Position numbers and translations under genes: made by a program
Notes under the pieces: model-generated
Database searches by the model: none
Seen by the model: the letters and a program-made list of their open reading frames with translations, nothing else
Told to the model about the DNA's origin: nothing
In this document: positions 14,535 through 23,454 of the stretch, piece after piece
Numbering within the stretch: the first letter of the stretch is position 1
Layout of the letters: the number at the start of each line of letters is the position of its first letter
Source of the DNA: Vallicoccus soli
Lineage (GTDB): Bacteria; Actinomycetota; Actinomycetes; Motilibacterales; Motilibacteraceae
Direction: 5' to 3'
NCBI RefSeq assembly: GCF_003594885.1
Contig: NZ_QZEZ01000001.1
Location: 1 to 64,000 of the forward strand
Length of the DNA: 64,000 nucleotides

Positions 14535-16549
14535 CGCAGCCCCACCGGCAGCTCGGCCCGCACGCGGGTGCCGCGCTGCAGGGGCAGCACGGCGAGGCTG
14601 CCGCCCTGCTCCTGCGCCCGCTCGCGCATCGAGCTCGTGCCGACGCCGGGGACCGCGTCGGCGGGCACCCCCGTCCCGTCGTCGTCGACGACCACGAGCA
14701 CGGCGTCCTCCACGACGACCTCGACGGTGCACCGGGTCGCGCCGCTGTGGCGGGCGACGTTGGTCACCGCCTCGACCACGATCCCGTACGTCGCCGCGGC
14801 CAGCCGCGGCTCCAGCCCGTCGGCGCCGTCGCAGCGCACCTCGACCTCCAGCCCGGCCTCGCGGTGCCGGGCCGCCAGCTCGGACAGCGCCGGCCCCAGC
14901 CCGAGGGTCTCCAGCGCCGGCGGCAGCAGGCTGCGCGAGAGGGCCCGTACGTCGTCGACCCGCGCGTCGAGCTCGGCCTGCAGCGCCGCCAGCAGCTCCC
15001 CGGCCGCGGCCGGGTCGGTGGCGACGAGGTTGCGCGCGCCCTGCAGCGCCAGGCGGATGCCGGCCAGCGACGGGCCGAGCCCGTCGTGCAGCTCGCGCCG
15101 GACGACCCGCCGCTCCTCGAGCCGTACGGAGGTGAGCCGGTCGCGCGCCGCCTCCAGGTCGCGCGAGGTGCGGGCCAGGGCCACGCCCGCGGACACCACC
15201 GAGGCGAGCTCGTCGAGCGCCCGCCGCTCGCGCGCGCCCAGCGCCTCGCCCGGCGGTGCGGTCACCCGCAGCACCGCCACCTCCTCGGTGCCGTGCACGA
15301 GGCGCACGTCGACCGGGGTGCTCGTCGGGGCGCCCCAGGCCGCGGCCGTCGCGCCCTCGACGACGAGCTCGGCCGACTCCAGCCGCAGCGCCGCGCCCAC
15401 CGTCTCGACGAGGCCGGCGAGCAGCTCGTCCGCGGTCTGGGCGCGGCCCAGGTGACGGCCCAGCCGGCGCACCGTGCGCGTCGGCTCCACCGCGTCGCCG
15501 TGCACCAGGCGCGTGACCCGCCGCTGCAGCCAGGTGCGCGCCGGCTGCACCGCCACGGCGACGGCGGCCGCGGCCAGCACCTGGTCCCCACCGGGCAGCA
15601 GCCGGGCCGCGACGGTGGCGACGGCGACGTAGAGCACGACGAGCCCGGTCGTCAGCAGCCCGCCGAGCACGGCCCGGCTCACCGGCAGGTCCAGGCCCCA
15701 CATGCGCTGGCGCAGCACCGCGACGAGCACCGCGCCCGGGAACACCGCCTGCGCCGCGAGGTGCAGCGAGGGCAGGAACCACAGCGGCAGGACCGTCCAG
15801 AGCGACGGGACCGCGAGCGGCAGGAAGGACAGGGCCATGACGAGCGTGCCGACGGCCAGCCAGCCCAGCCCGACCCGCTCCGCCACCGGCCCGCGGGCGC
15901 GCCGCAGCGCGGCGTCGGCCGCGGCGAGCAGCCCGACGGCGATCGCGGCGAGGTAGAGCGGCGGCTCGTCCCCGTCGCGGTGCAGGACGTTCACCGCCGT
16001 GACCGCCACGGTCAGCGCGGAGCCGGCGGCCAGGCCCCAGCGGGCCCGGCCCAGCGGGTGGTCCCGCACGAGCCACGGCACGACGAGGAAGAGCGCGAGC
16101 GTGCCGGGGACCCAGGCGATGCCCTGCAGGTCGACGAGCCACGGCAGCGGCGGCACCGCCGGCCGGGCCCGGGACAGCTCGCCCCAGGCGTACCCGAGCG
16201 CGGCGAGGCCCCCGCCGACCGCGGCGAGGGCCAGGAGCCACGGCACCACGTGCCGGCGGCGGGACAGCACGACCGCGGCGACGGTGCCGTACACGGCGGC
16301 GACCGTCACGTCGACCGCGTAGAACCACAGCCCCTCGGTCGCCGGCGGGCGCGCCGCGGCGAGGAGCACCGCCGAGGCGAGGCCGAGCCCCCACGCCAGC
16401 AGGCCGACGGCCGCCGCGGTGCGCGGCAGGCCGCCGGCCGTGGTCGGTCCCCCCGGGGCCGGGCCCCGCCGCACCCCCGTCGCGGCGGGACGGGCGGTCC
16501 CTGCGGGAGCGCTCCTCAGATCGGTCACGGCGGGACTGTAGGTCGTCAC
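14531..16549 (-). CDS. NarL/DesK-type sensor histidine kinase
   Basis: A 672-residue membrane kinase. Residues about 45-345 hold roughly ten hydrophobic segments (7TMR-like sensor), then a GAF-like region, the HisKA_3 dimerisation helix with RRELHDGLGPSLAGI (His near 485), and a HATPase domain with EAVTNVARHSGA, DDDGTGV and GTSSMRERA. ATG at 16549 has GAGGAG upstream. Partner of the downstream response regulator. The large multi-helix N region suggests it senses a membrane or lipophilic signal, but the ligand is unknown. Confidence 0.92.
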   Translation of the reverse strand: MTTYSPAVTDLRSAPAGTARPAATGVRRGPAPGGPTTAGGLPRTAAAVGLLAWGLGLASAVLLAAARPPATEGLWFYAVDVTVAAVYGTVAAVVLSRRRHVVPWLLALAAVGGGLAALGYAWGELSRARPAVPPLPWLVDLQGIAWVPGTLALFLVVPWLVRDHPLGRARWGLAAGSALTVAVTAVNVLHRDGDEPPLYLAAIAVGLLAAADAALRRARGPVAERVGLGWLAVGTLVMALSFLPLAVPSLWTVLPLWFLPSLHLAAQAVFPGAVLVAVLRQRMWGLDLPVSRAVLGGLLTTGLVVLYVAVATVAARLLPGGDQVLAAAAVAVAVQPARTWLQRRVTRLVHGDAVEPTRTVRRLGRHLGRAQTADELLAGLVETVGAALRLESAELVVEGATAAAWGAPTSTPVDVRLVHGTEEVAVLRVTAPPGEALGARERRALDELASVVSAGVALARTSRDLEAARDRLTSVRLEERRVVRRELHDGLGPSLAGIRLALQGARNLVATDPAAAGELLAALQAELDARVDDVRALSRSLLPPALETLGLGPALSELAARHREAGLEVEVRCDGADGLEPRLAAATYGIVVEAVTNVARHSGATRCTVEVVVEDAVLVVVDDDGTGVPADAVPGVGTSSMRERAQEQGGSLAVLPLQRGTRVRAELPVGLR

Positions 16550-16601
16550 CGTCGGACTCCTCAGCGCTTCCGGGGGACCGGTGCCCGGGGGACCCGGGGC
16601 C

Positions 16602-17312
16602 TCAGGCCCGGCGGTCGCCGGCCAGGAAGGCCAGCGAGGCCACGAGGACCCACACCGGGCCGAGCATCCCGGCCAGGTACTGCAGCGGCGAGACGCCGAG
16701 CAGCACCGTCAGGCCGCCGAGCACGGCGCTGGTCCAGCCGAGCCAGCGCGGCGCGGCCCCGTGGCGCAGCGCCGCGACCGCGACGCACAGGGCGGCGACC
16801 CCCGCGCCGACCCAGAGCCACGGCACCGTGCCGGTCCAGTGCCCGAACCACACGGCCACCTCGGGCACGATCACGTCGTCGTCCGAGGCGAGGGCGAACG
16901 CCATCTCCGTCGTCAGCGCGGTGCCCATGAGGCCCGCGACGGAGACGAGCAGGAGGCCGTACGAGGCCACCTGCGGCAGCAGCCCGTCGGCCGGCGCCTG
17001 CGCCGCCAGCCGGCGCCGCAGGCCCGCCGCGAAGACGAGCAGCAGCAGGGCCGAGACCATCGTCGCCACGTGGAAGACGAGGATCGCGGGGACCTGCTCC
17101 CCCAGCCGCTCGGCGATCGCGGCGGCGTCGCCCTGGATCTCCGGGTCGTAGACCGCGTCGACCCCCATGCTGGCGGCGATGCCGGCGCCCCCCAGCGCCC
17201 CCGCCGCCAGCCCCGCGACCGCCCAGCCGCGGCCCGTACGGGCCCCCCGGCCCGTCCGGTCCCCCCGTGCCGCCGCGCCCCGCGCCGCCGGCACCGTCGT
17301 CGTCGTGCTCAC
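16602..17312 (-). CDS. multi-pass membrane protein, hypothetical
   Basis: A 236-residue protein with about six hydrophobic segments (GWAVAGLAAGALGGAGIAA, VPAILVFHVATMVSALLLLV, VASYGLLLVSVAGLMGTALT, WLWVGAGVAALCVAVAAL, WTSAVLGGLTVLLGVSPL, LGPVWVLVASLAFLAG) and a short Thr/Arg-rich N-terminal cytoplasmic region. Family not recognised; the layout is reminiscent of DUF4386-like proteins. GTG at 17312 follows GGGGGAC. Lies 52 bp upstream of the kinase gene on the same strand, so it may belong to the signalling operon, perhaps as an accessory sensor. Confidence 0.75.
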   Translation of the reverse strand: MSTTTTVPAARGAAARGDRTGRGARTGRGWAVAGLAAGALGGAGIAASMGVDAVYDPEIQGDAAAIAERLGEQVPAILVFHVATMVSALLLLVFAAGLRRRLAAQAPADGLLPQVASYGLLLVSVAGLMGTALTTEMAFALASDDDVIVPEVAVWFGHWTGTVPWLWVGAGVAALCVAVAALRHGAAPRWLGWTSAVLGGLTVLLGVSPLQYLAGMLGPVWVLVASLAFLAGDRRA

Positions 17313-17476
17313 TGCGTCCCCCTGGTCCGGCCCGGTGCTCCCGGGCCCTCGCGTCGGGGCCGCCCCCCGCGGCCCCGTCCCCCTCAGCGGGGGCACCGCA
17401 GACTCTGCGGCGCCCGGCGTCCCGGGTCCCAGGGGCGCGCGTCCCGACCTGGCGGGCGGTCGCGCGGGGGACGGGG

Positions 17477-17989
17477 CTAGTCCCCGACCCACCAGGTGTC
17501 GTGGCGGGCGTAGAACTCGGCCATCTCCTCGTCCGACGGGCGCTCCCCGCCGAGCGAGAGGTGCGCCAGGCCCTCGAAGTAGCGCTCCCGCGGGGCGCCC
17601 GGGGAGAAGAGGATGAGCATCGAGGCCGGCTCCCCGGACTCGTTGCGGAAGCCGTGGACGCCGCCCTCGGGGACGTGGACGAAGTCGCCGGGGCGCGCGT
17701 CCGCCCACCCGGTGCCGTCGTGCAGGCGCACGACGCCGGAGAGCACGAAGAAGGCCTCGGAGATGGTCCGGTGCACGTGCGGGGAGGGCCCGCTCGGCTC
17801 CGGGCCCATGTCCCAGCGGTAGAGGCCGTAGTCGCCGCGCGTCGTCGCCCCCGTGGCGAGGTGGTCGCAGGAGCCGGTGCGCGACACCACGTCCGGCGGG
17901 CCGCCCGCCCGGCGCCAGCGGGCCGACGCGGCCGGCGGGCCCTCGTGGCGGGCCGGCGGGTAGGGGTGCGGCGGCAGGAAGAACGACAC
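17477..17989 (-). CDS. cupin domain protein
   Basis: A 170-residue single-cupin protein. Motif 1 is GPEPSGPSPHVHRTISEAFFVLSG (His-His-Glu), motif 2 is DFVHVPEGGVHGFRNES (His), giving a metal-binding site. The tail LSLGGERPSDEEMAEFYARHDTWWV is typical of quercetin-2,3-dioxygenase-like actinobacterial cupins. Enzymatic activity is not certain. GTG at 17989 follows GGGAGG. The upstream gap to the membrane protein gene (17313-17476) holds nothing recognisable. Confidence 0.85.
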   Translation of the reverse strand: MSFFLPPHPYPPARHEGPPAASARWRRAGGPPDVVSRTGSCDHLATGATTRGDYGLYRWDMGPEPSGPSPHVHRTISEAFFVLSGVVRLHDGTGWADARPGDFVHVPEGGVHGFRNESGEPASMLILFSPGAPRERYFEGLAHLSLGGERPSDEEMAEFYARHDTWWVGD

Positions 17990-18030
17990 GGGGCCTCCCG
18001 GGGGCTGGCGGTCGGCCCAGCCTGGCGCAC

Positions 18031-19011
18031 TCAGCCCCGGACGAGCAGGACCTTGCCGACGTGGGTGCCCGACTCCAGGTGCGCGTGCGCGGCCGCGGCG
18101 TCCGCGAGGGGGAAGCGGCGGTCCACGACCGGGCGCAGCGCGCCGGCGGCCACGAGCGGCCAGACGTGCTCGCGCACCGAGGCCACGACGGCGGCCTTCT
18201 CGGCCACGGGGCGCGAGCGCAGGCTCGTCGCCAGCAGCGCCGCCCGCTTGGCCATGAGCGCGGACAGGTCGAGCTCGGCGCGCCGCCCGCCCTGCAGCCC
18301 GATGACGACGAGGCGCCCGTTGACGGCGAGCGCCTCGACGTTGCGCTGCAGGTACGCCGCGCCGACGACGTCGAGCACGACGTCCGCGCCGCGGCCCCCG
18401 GTCGCGCCGCGCACCGCCTCGACGAAGTCCTCGTGCCGGTAGGACACCGCCACGTCCGCGCCGAGCCCGCGGCACCGCGCGAGCTTCTCCGGCGTGCCCG
18501 CCGTGACGACCACCTGCGCGCCGAGCGCCTTCGCGAGCTGGATGGCGGTCGTGCCGATCCCCGAGGCGCCGCCGTGCACGAGCAGCGTCTCGCCGGGCTG
18601 CAGCGCCGCGAGCACGAAGACGTTGGACCAGACCGTGCAGACGGTCTCGGGCAGCGCCGCGGACTCCTCGAGGGACAGCCCCCCGGGCCGGGGCAGCAGC
18701 TGGCCCGCCGGCACGGCGACCCGCTCGGCGTACCCGCCGCCGGCGAGCAGCGCGCACGCCTCGTCGCCCAGGGCCCAGCCGTCCACGCCCTCGCCGAGCG
18801 CCGCGACGCGGCCCGACGCCTCCAGCCCGGGGTACGCCGGCGCGCCCGGCGGCGGGGGGTAGTGCCCCTGCCGCTGCAGCAGGTCGGCCCGGTTGACCGC
18901 GCTCGCGGCGACGTCGAGCACGACCTCGCCCGGGCCGGCCACCGGGTCGGGGACCTCCGCCCAGGTGAGGACCTCGGGACCGCCGGGCTGGGGGATCGTC
19001 ACGGCTCGCAC
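18031..19011 (-). CDS. NAD(P)H-quinone oxidoreductase (zinc-independent MDR family)
   Basis: A 326-residue medium-chain reductase: MRAVTIPQPGGPEVLTWAEVPDP opening, N-terminal GroES-like domain with NRADLLQRQGHYPPPPG, and cofactor motif LLVHGGASGIGTTAIQLAKALGAQVV, typical of the PIG3/QOR group, which reduces quinones with NADPH. The zinc-binding cysteines of alcohol dehydrogenases are absent. GTG at 19011 stands 7 bases after TAGCGT, giving a leaderless start. Confidence 0.92.
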   Translation of the reverse strand: MRAVTIPQPGGPEVLTWAEVPDPVAGPGEVVLDVAASAVNRADLLQRQGHYPPPPGAPAYPGLEASGRVAALGEGVDGWALGDEACALLAGGGYAERVAVPAGQLLPRPGGLSLEESAALPETVCTVWSNVFVLAALQPGETLLVHGGASGIGTTAIQLAKALGAQVVVTAGTPEKLARCRGLGADVAVSYRHEDFVEAVRGATGGRGADVVLDVVGAAYLQRNVEALAVNGRLVVIGLQGGRRAELDLSALMAKRAALLATSLRSRPVAEKAAVVASVREHVWPLVAAGALRPVVDRRFPLADAAAAHAHLESGTHVGKVLLVRG

Positions 19012-19044
19012 GGCCCGGACGCTACCCGCCGGGGCGGGCGCCGC

Positions 19045-20151
19045 TCACCGCGCCAGGTCGTCCTGCGACGTGGCGTGCGGGCCCCGGGTGTCGAGCACGA
19101 CGAGGCGGTCGTCCTGGCGCAGCTGCTCGCAGGCCGGGTCGTCGTAGAGCCGGACCTTCCCGTTGCGCACCACGGCCAGCACGATGTCCGGCAGGTCCTT
19201 CACCGAGCGCCCCACCTCGCCGGTGCGCAGGACGCGCTCGGTGAGCTGCAGGCCCGAGCCCGGCACCAGCAGGTCCTCGAGCACCTCGCCGAGGCTCGGG
19301 TTGGTGCTGGCCACGCCGAGCAGGCGGCCGGCGGCGTCGGAGGAGGTGATGACGGTGCTGGCGCCGCTCTGCTGCAGCAGCGGGGCGTTCTCCGACTCGC
19401 GCACCGAGGACACGATGACCGCGTGCGGGTTGAGCGCCCGGGCGGTGAGGGTGACGAGGACGGCGGTGTCGTCGCGCTGGGCGGCGACGATGATCCGGCG
19501 GGCGCGCCCCACCTCCGCGCGCGCGAGCACCTCGCTGCGCGTCGCGTCGCCGACCACGCCGGCGATGCCCTCGCGGTTGGCGTCCGCGACGGCCTCGGGC
19601 GAGGGGTCGACGACGACGATCGACGTGGGGGGCGCGTCCTGGCCCAGCAGGGTGCGCACCGCGCTGCGGCCCTTGGTGCCGAACCCGACGACCACGGTGT
19701 GGTCCTTCAACGCGCTCCTCCAGCGGTCGACGCGCCACTGCTCGCGGCTGCGCTCGGTGAGGGCCTCGAGGGTGGTGCCGACGAGGATGATGAGGAACAG
19801 GACCCGCAGCGGGGTCACGACGAGGACGTTGACGAGCCGCGCCTGGTCGGTGACCGGGGTGATGTCGCCGTACCCGGTCGTGGACAGGGTGACGGTCGCG
19901 TAGTACGCCGCGTCGAGCAGCGTCAGGCTGCCCACCTCGTCGCCGTCGCGGTAGCCGTCGCGGTCGGCGTACACGATCCCGACCGTCGCGGCCAGGACGG
20001 CGGCGGCGACGACCATCCGCTTGAGCACCTGGGCGAGCGGCCCGGTCTCCGGCCGCGGCAGGGACACCGGCCCGGGGCCGGCGGCGGGCCGCCGGCGCCG
20101 CGGGAGCAGGGACCGCGGGATGCGCTGCGGCAGGTGGGGGTCCGCGCTCAC
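19045..20151 (-). CDS. potassium channel with TrkA-N (RCK) domain
   Basis: A 368-residue two-helix K+ channel: first helix about 45-61, pore loop with selectivity filter TTGYGD (91-96), second helix VVTPLRVLFLIILVGTTLEAL, then a cytosolic RCK domain starting HTVVVGFGTKGRSAVRTL (NAD-fold) and a C-terminal TrkA-C-like part. It passes K+ across the membrane with gating by a ligand on the RCK ring. GTG start 7 bases after TACGGT. Divergent from the GGDEF-EAL gene. Confidence 0.93.
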   Translation of the reverse strand: MSADPHLPQRIPRSLLPRRRRPAAGPGPVSLPRPETGPLAQVLKRMVVAAAVLAATVGIVYADRDGYRDGDEVGSLTLLDAAYYATVTLSTTGYGDITPVTDQARLVNVLVVTPLRVLFLIILVGTTLEALTERSREQWRVDRWRSALKDHTVVVGFGTKGRSAVRTLLGQDAPPTSIVVVDPSPEAVADANREGIAGVVGDATRSEVLARAEVGRARRIIVAAQRDDTAVLVTLTARALNPHAVIVSSVRESENAPLLQQSGASTVITSSDAAGRLLGVASTNPSLGEVLEDLLVPGSGLQLTERVLRTGEVGRSVKDLPDIVLAVVRNGKVRLYDDPACEQLRQDDRLVVLDTRGPHATSQDDLAR

Positions 20152-20213
20152 GCGGGAGACCGTACGGCAGGCCCGGGGGCTCAGGTCGACACGGCCCCGG
20201 CCGATGGCGTGGC

Positions 20214-22121
20214 GTGCCTCGTCGTGATCATGCGCGCTGCGCCGCGTCGCAGGGCGAGCCCGCGCTGTGGGCCGGGCACCTGCGCGCCGGCGCCGCGCTC
20301 GCCGCCGGCACCGCCCTGCTGGTGGCGGCGTACGTCGTGCTCGGCGACCGGCCCGCCGCGGCGCTGCTCGTGCCGACGGCCCTCGCCGTCGCGGCCCTCA
20401 GCCCGCTCCTCGTGCGGCTCCCGCGCTCGCGGGCCGGCCAGGTCGCGCTGTACGGGTGGTGCAGCGCGCTGTGCGTCGTCCTCGGCGTCGCGGCCGCGCT
20501 CGACGGCGGCTCCGCGAGCCCGCTGCTGGCGGTGCTGCCGCTCGTGCTCGCCTTCTCCTCGCTGACCTGCCCGCCGCTCGGGCTCGTCGTGCTCAGCGCC
20601 GTCGTCCCGCTCACCGGGCTCGCCGTCCTCGTCGTCGCCGGGCCCGTCACGCCCGCGGCGACGCTGCTCGTCGTGCTGCTCCTCGCGCAGTCGGCCGTCG
20701 GGCTGGCCTGCCGCGAGTCCCAGTGGTCCAGCCTGCACCGCCAGCTCGAGCTCACCCGCCGGCTCGAGGGCATGGCCCGCGAGGACCAGCTCACCGGGCT
20801 CCTCAACCGCCGCGAGGTCGACGAGCGCCTCGCCGCCGCCCTCGCCGCGGACGCGCCCGCCGGGCGCTGCACCGGGGTCGTCGTCCTCGACCTCGACGGC
20901 TTCAAGGACGTCAACGACTCGCTGGGGCACGCCGCGGGCGACGCCGTGCTGCAGGAGGTCGCCGCGCGGCTGCGCGCGGTCGTGCGCGAGGGCGACGTCG
21001 TGGCGCGCCTCGGCGGCGACGAGTTCCTCGTCGGCCTGCCCGGGCTGGCCTCGCCCGCCGACGCCGAGCGCGTCGCCGCGGCGCTGCGCGGGGCGCTCGG
21101 GGCCCCGTACGCCACGAGCGCGGGCGCCGTCGTCCTCGGCGGCAGCGTCGGCGTGGCCGTCGCCCCGCAGGACGGGTGCGACGAGGTCGACCTGCTCAAG
21201 CGGGCGGACCTCGCGATGTACCGCGCCAAGCGCGGGCACGCCGGCTGGGCGCGCTACGACGTCGCGGCCGACGCGGACCCCCGGGGCCGCCTCGAGCTGC
21301 TCGCCGACCTGCGCGCGGCGATCGACGGGGGCGGGCTCCGGCTCGCGTACCAGCCCGTGGTGCTGCTCGGCACCGGCGAGGTGTCGAGCGTGGAGGCGCT
21401 GCTGCGCTGGGACCACCCCCGCCTCGGGCCGCAGAGCCCGGCCGACTTCGTCGCGCTCGCCGAGTCCGCCGGCCTCGTCGGCGCGCTCACCGACGCCGTC
21501 GTGACGATGGCCGCCGCGCAGGCGGCGGCCTGGGACCGCGCCGGACGCGCGCTGCCCGTCGCGGTCAACGTGAGCAGCAGCGACCTCGCCCGCCCCGGCT
21601 TCGCCGCCCACCTGCTCGGGCTCGCTACGGCGCAGGGCTGCGACCCGCGGCTCCTGCGCGTAGAGGTCACCGAGACCTCGCTCGTCGAGGAGCGCGCGGT
21701 CGCGGTGCTGCGCGAGCTCGCGGCGGCGGGGCTGCGCGTCGGGGTGGACGACTTCGGCACCGGCTACTCCTCGCTGGGGCGGCTCAAGCAGCTGCCGGTG
21801 CAGGCGCTGAAGATCGACCGGTCGTTCGTCACCGGGCTGCACGAGGACCGCCGCGACGTGGCGATCGTCCGCGCCGTCGTCGCGCTCGCGGACGAGCTCG
21901 GGCTCAACGTCATCGCCGAGGGCGTCGAGACCGCCGACGTCGCCCGGACCCTGCACCGGCTCGGCGTGCCGAAGGCGCAGGGCTACCTCTTCAGCCGCCC
22001 GCTGCCCGCGCACGAGCTCGAGGCCGCGCTGGACGCCGGACGGGTCGGCGCCCCCGCGGAGCCGAGCGGGGCCGCGGAGCCGGACGGGGCCGCGGCCCGC
22101 GCCGGGGCCGCGGCGGGCTGA
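20214..22121 (+). CDS. membrane GGDEF-EAL cyclic di-GMP enzyme
   Basis: A 635-residue protein: about six hydrophobic segments (20-165), a GGDEF domain with intact RLGGDEF (about 264-270) and substrate motif DLDGFKDVNDSLGH, and an EAL domain with VEALLRW, VNVSSSDL, VEVTETSL, DDFGTGYSSL and KIDRSFV. Both catalytic motif sets are complete, so it could both make and degrade c-di-GMP, a second messenger of development in actinobacteria. GTG start; no strong ribosome binding site seen. A Glu/Ala/Pro-rich tail closes it. Confidence 0.92.
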   Translation: MPRRDHARCAASQGEPALWAGHLRAGAALAAGTALLVAAYVVLGDRPAAALLVPTALAVAALSPLLVRLPRSRAGQVALYGWCSALCVVLGVAAALDGGSASPLLAVLPLVLAFSSLTCPPLGLVVLSAVVPLTGLAVLVVAGPVTPAATLLVVLLLAQSAVGLACRESQWSSLHRQLELTRRLEGMAREDQLTGLLNRREVDERLAAALAADAPAGRCTGVVVLDLDGFKDVNDSLGHAAGDAVLQEVAARLRAVVREGDVVARLGGDEFLVGLPGLASPADAERVAAALRGALGAPYATSAGAVVLGGSVGVAVAPQDGCDEVDLLKRADLAMYRAKRGHAGWARYDVAADADPRGRLELLADLRAAIDGGGLRLAYQPVVLLGTGEVSSVEALLRWDHPRLGPQSPADFVALAESAGLVGALTDAVVTMAAAQAAAWDRAGRALPVAVNVSSSDLARPGFAAHLLGLATAQGCDPRLLRVEVTETSLVEERAVAVLRELAAAGLRVGVDDFGTGYSSLGRLKQLPVQALKIDRSFVTGLHEDRRDVAIVRAVVALADELGLNVIAEGVETADVARTLHRLGVPKAQGYLFSRPLPAHELEAALDAGRVGAPAEPSGAAEPDGAAARAGAAAG

Positions 22122-22132
22122 CGCGCGTCAGC
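22117..22132. terminator. perfect palindrome spanning both stop codons
   Basis: GCTGACGCGCGTCAGC is a 16-bp perfect palindrome containing the TGA of the GGDEF-EAL gene and the TGA of moeA on the other strand; the genes are 6 bp apart. Confidence 0.5.
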
Positions 22133-23264
22133 GGGGGAGGTCGAGGACCTCGTACGGCCCCTCGGACGCCCCCTCGCCCGGCGGGACGACCGCGACGCCG
22201 TCGGCCGCGGCGAGGCCGCGGAGCATCCCGGGGCCGGTGTGCGCGCAGGGCGCGCCGTCGCGGACCGGGACGAGCCGGGTGGCGCGCCCCGCGGGGAGCG
22301 GCGCGGCGAGCGCGCAGCGGCGGCCGGCCCCGGCGCCGAGCAGCGGGGCGACGAGGGTCAGCACCCCGGCCGCGGCCGCGAGCGGGTTGCCCGGCAGGCC
22401 GACGACGGGGGTGCCGTCCGGCAGGCGCGCGAGCAGCATCGGGTGCCCCGGGCGCACGTCGACGGACGGTACGAGGAGCCGGGCGCCGAGCCGGCGCAGG
22501 ACGGGGCGCAGGTGGTCCGCCGGGCCCGCGGCGGTCGCGCCCGTGGTCACGACGACGTCCGCGGGCCGGGCGAGGGCCGCGGCGAGCGCGTCGGGGTCGT
22601 CCGGCACGCGCTCGGTGCGCGGCGCGGCGCCGAGGGCGCGGAACCAGGCCGGCAGCGCGGGGCCGAGCGCGTCGCGCACCTTGCCGTCGCGGGGCGGGCC
22701 GGCGGCGAGCAGCTCGTCGCCGACCACGAGCAGGGCGAGGCGGGGGACGGCGCGCACGGCGAGGTCGTCGTGCCCGGCGGCCGCGGCCAGCGCGACCACG
22801 GCCGGCGTCGCGCGGGCGCCGGCCGGCACCAGCGGGGTGCCGCGCAGCACCTCCTCGCCCCGCGGGCGCACGTCGCGCCCGGCGGCCGGGGCCCCGGGGG
22901 CGGCGGCGCGCAGGGTGCCGCCCTCGACGCCGCCGTGCTCGCGGCGCAGCACCGCCTCGGCGCCCGGGGGCAGCCAGGTGCCGGTGGCGACCACCACGGC
23001 CGTACCGGGGGGCAGCGGCGCCGGGCGCTGGCCGGCGAGCACCGCCCCGGTGACCTGCCAGGGGCCGGGCCCGGCCACCGCCCAGCCGTCCATGGCGCTC
23101 GTCGGGGCCGGGGGCAGGTCCGCGTCGGCCACGAGGTCGGCGGCGAGCGCGCGCCCCGCCGCCGCCGCGAGCGGCACCCGCTCCACGGGCAGCCCCGCGC
23201 GCAGCCGCGCGCCCTCCGCCCCGGCGGCGTCGCGCGCCGCGGACCAGGGGAGGGCGTCGGGCAC
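22128..23264 (-). CDS. moeA: molybdopterin molybdenumtransferase
   Basis: A 378-residue MoeA: PTSAMDGWAV near the N terminus, ATGTWLPPGAEAVLRREH, RPRGEEV, VVGDELL, VTTGATAAGPADHL and VVGLPGNPLAA mark the family in order. It inserts molybdate into adenylylated molybdopterin. Relative to the usual family the TTGG-S-G-D loop reads TTGATAAGPAD, a divergent version. Leaderless GTG 6 bases after TAGCGT. A mobA-like gene lies 6 kb away, so cofactor genes are partly clustered here. Confidence 0.9.
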   Translation of the reverse strand: MPDALPWSAARDAAGAEGARLRAGLPVERVPLAAAAGRALAADLVADADLPPAPTSAMDGWAVAGPGPWQVTGAVLAGQRPAPLPPGTAVVVATGTWLPPGAEAVLRREHGGVEGGTLRAAAPGAPAAGRDVRPRGEEVLRGTPLVPAGARATPAVVALAAAAGHDDLAVRAVPRLALLVVGDELLAAGPPRDGKVRDALGPALPAWFRALGAAPRTERVPDDPDALAAALARPADVVVTTGATAAGPADHLRPVLRRLGARLLVPSVDVRPGHPMLLARLPDGTPVVGLPGNPLAAAAGVLTLVAPLLGAGAGRRCALAAPLPAGRATRLVPVRDGAPCAHTGPGMLRGLAAADGVAVVPPGEGASEGPYEVLDLPR

Positions 23265-23454
23265 GCCGCGACGCTAGCCGCCGGGGCCCCACCACGCGGG
23301 ACCCGCCCCTGTCACGCAGGCGCGCCGGCGCGTCCGGGGGACACGGGGTCAAGCCGCGGGGCCGGCGTGCCGAGGGAGGACCGGGGCCGCCGCCGCGGCC
23401 GCGGGCGACCAGCGCCCGCCCACCCACCACCGACCCCTCCAGGAGATGCGTCAG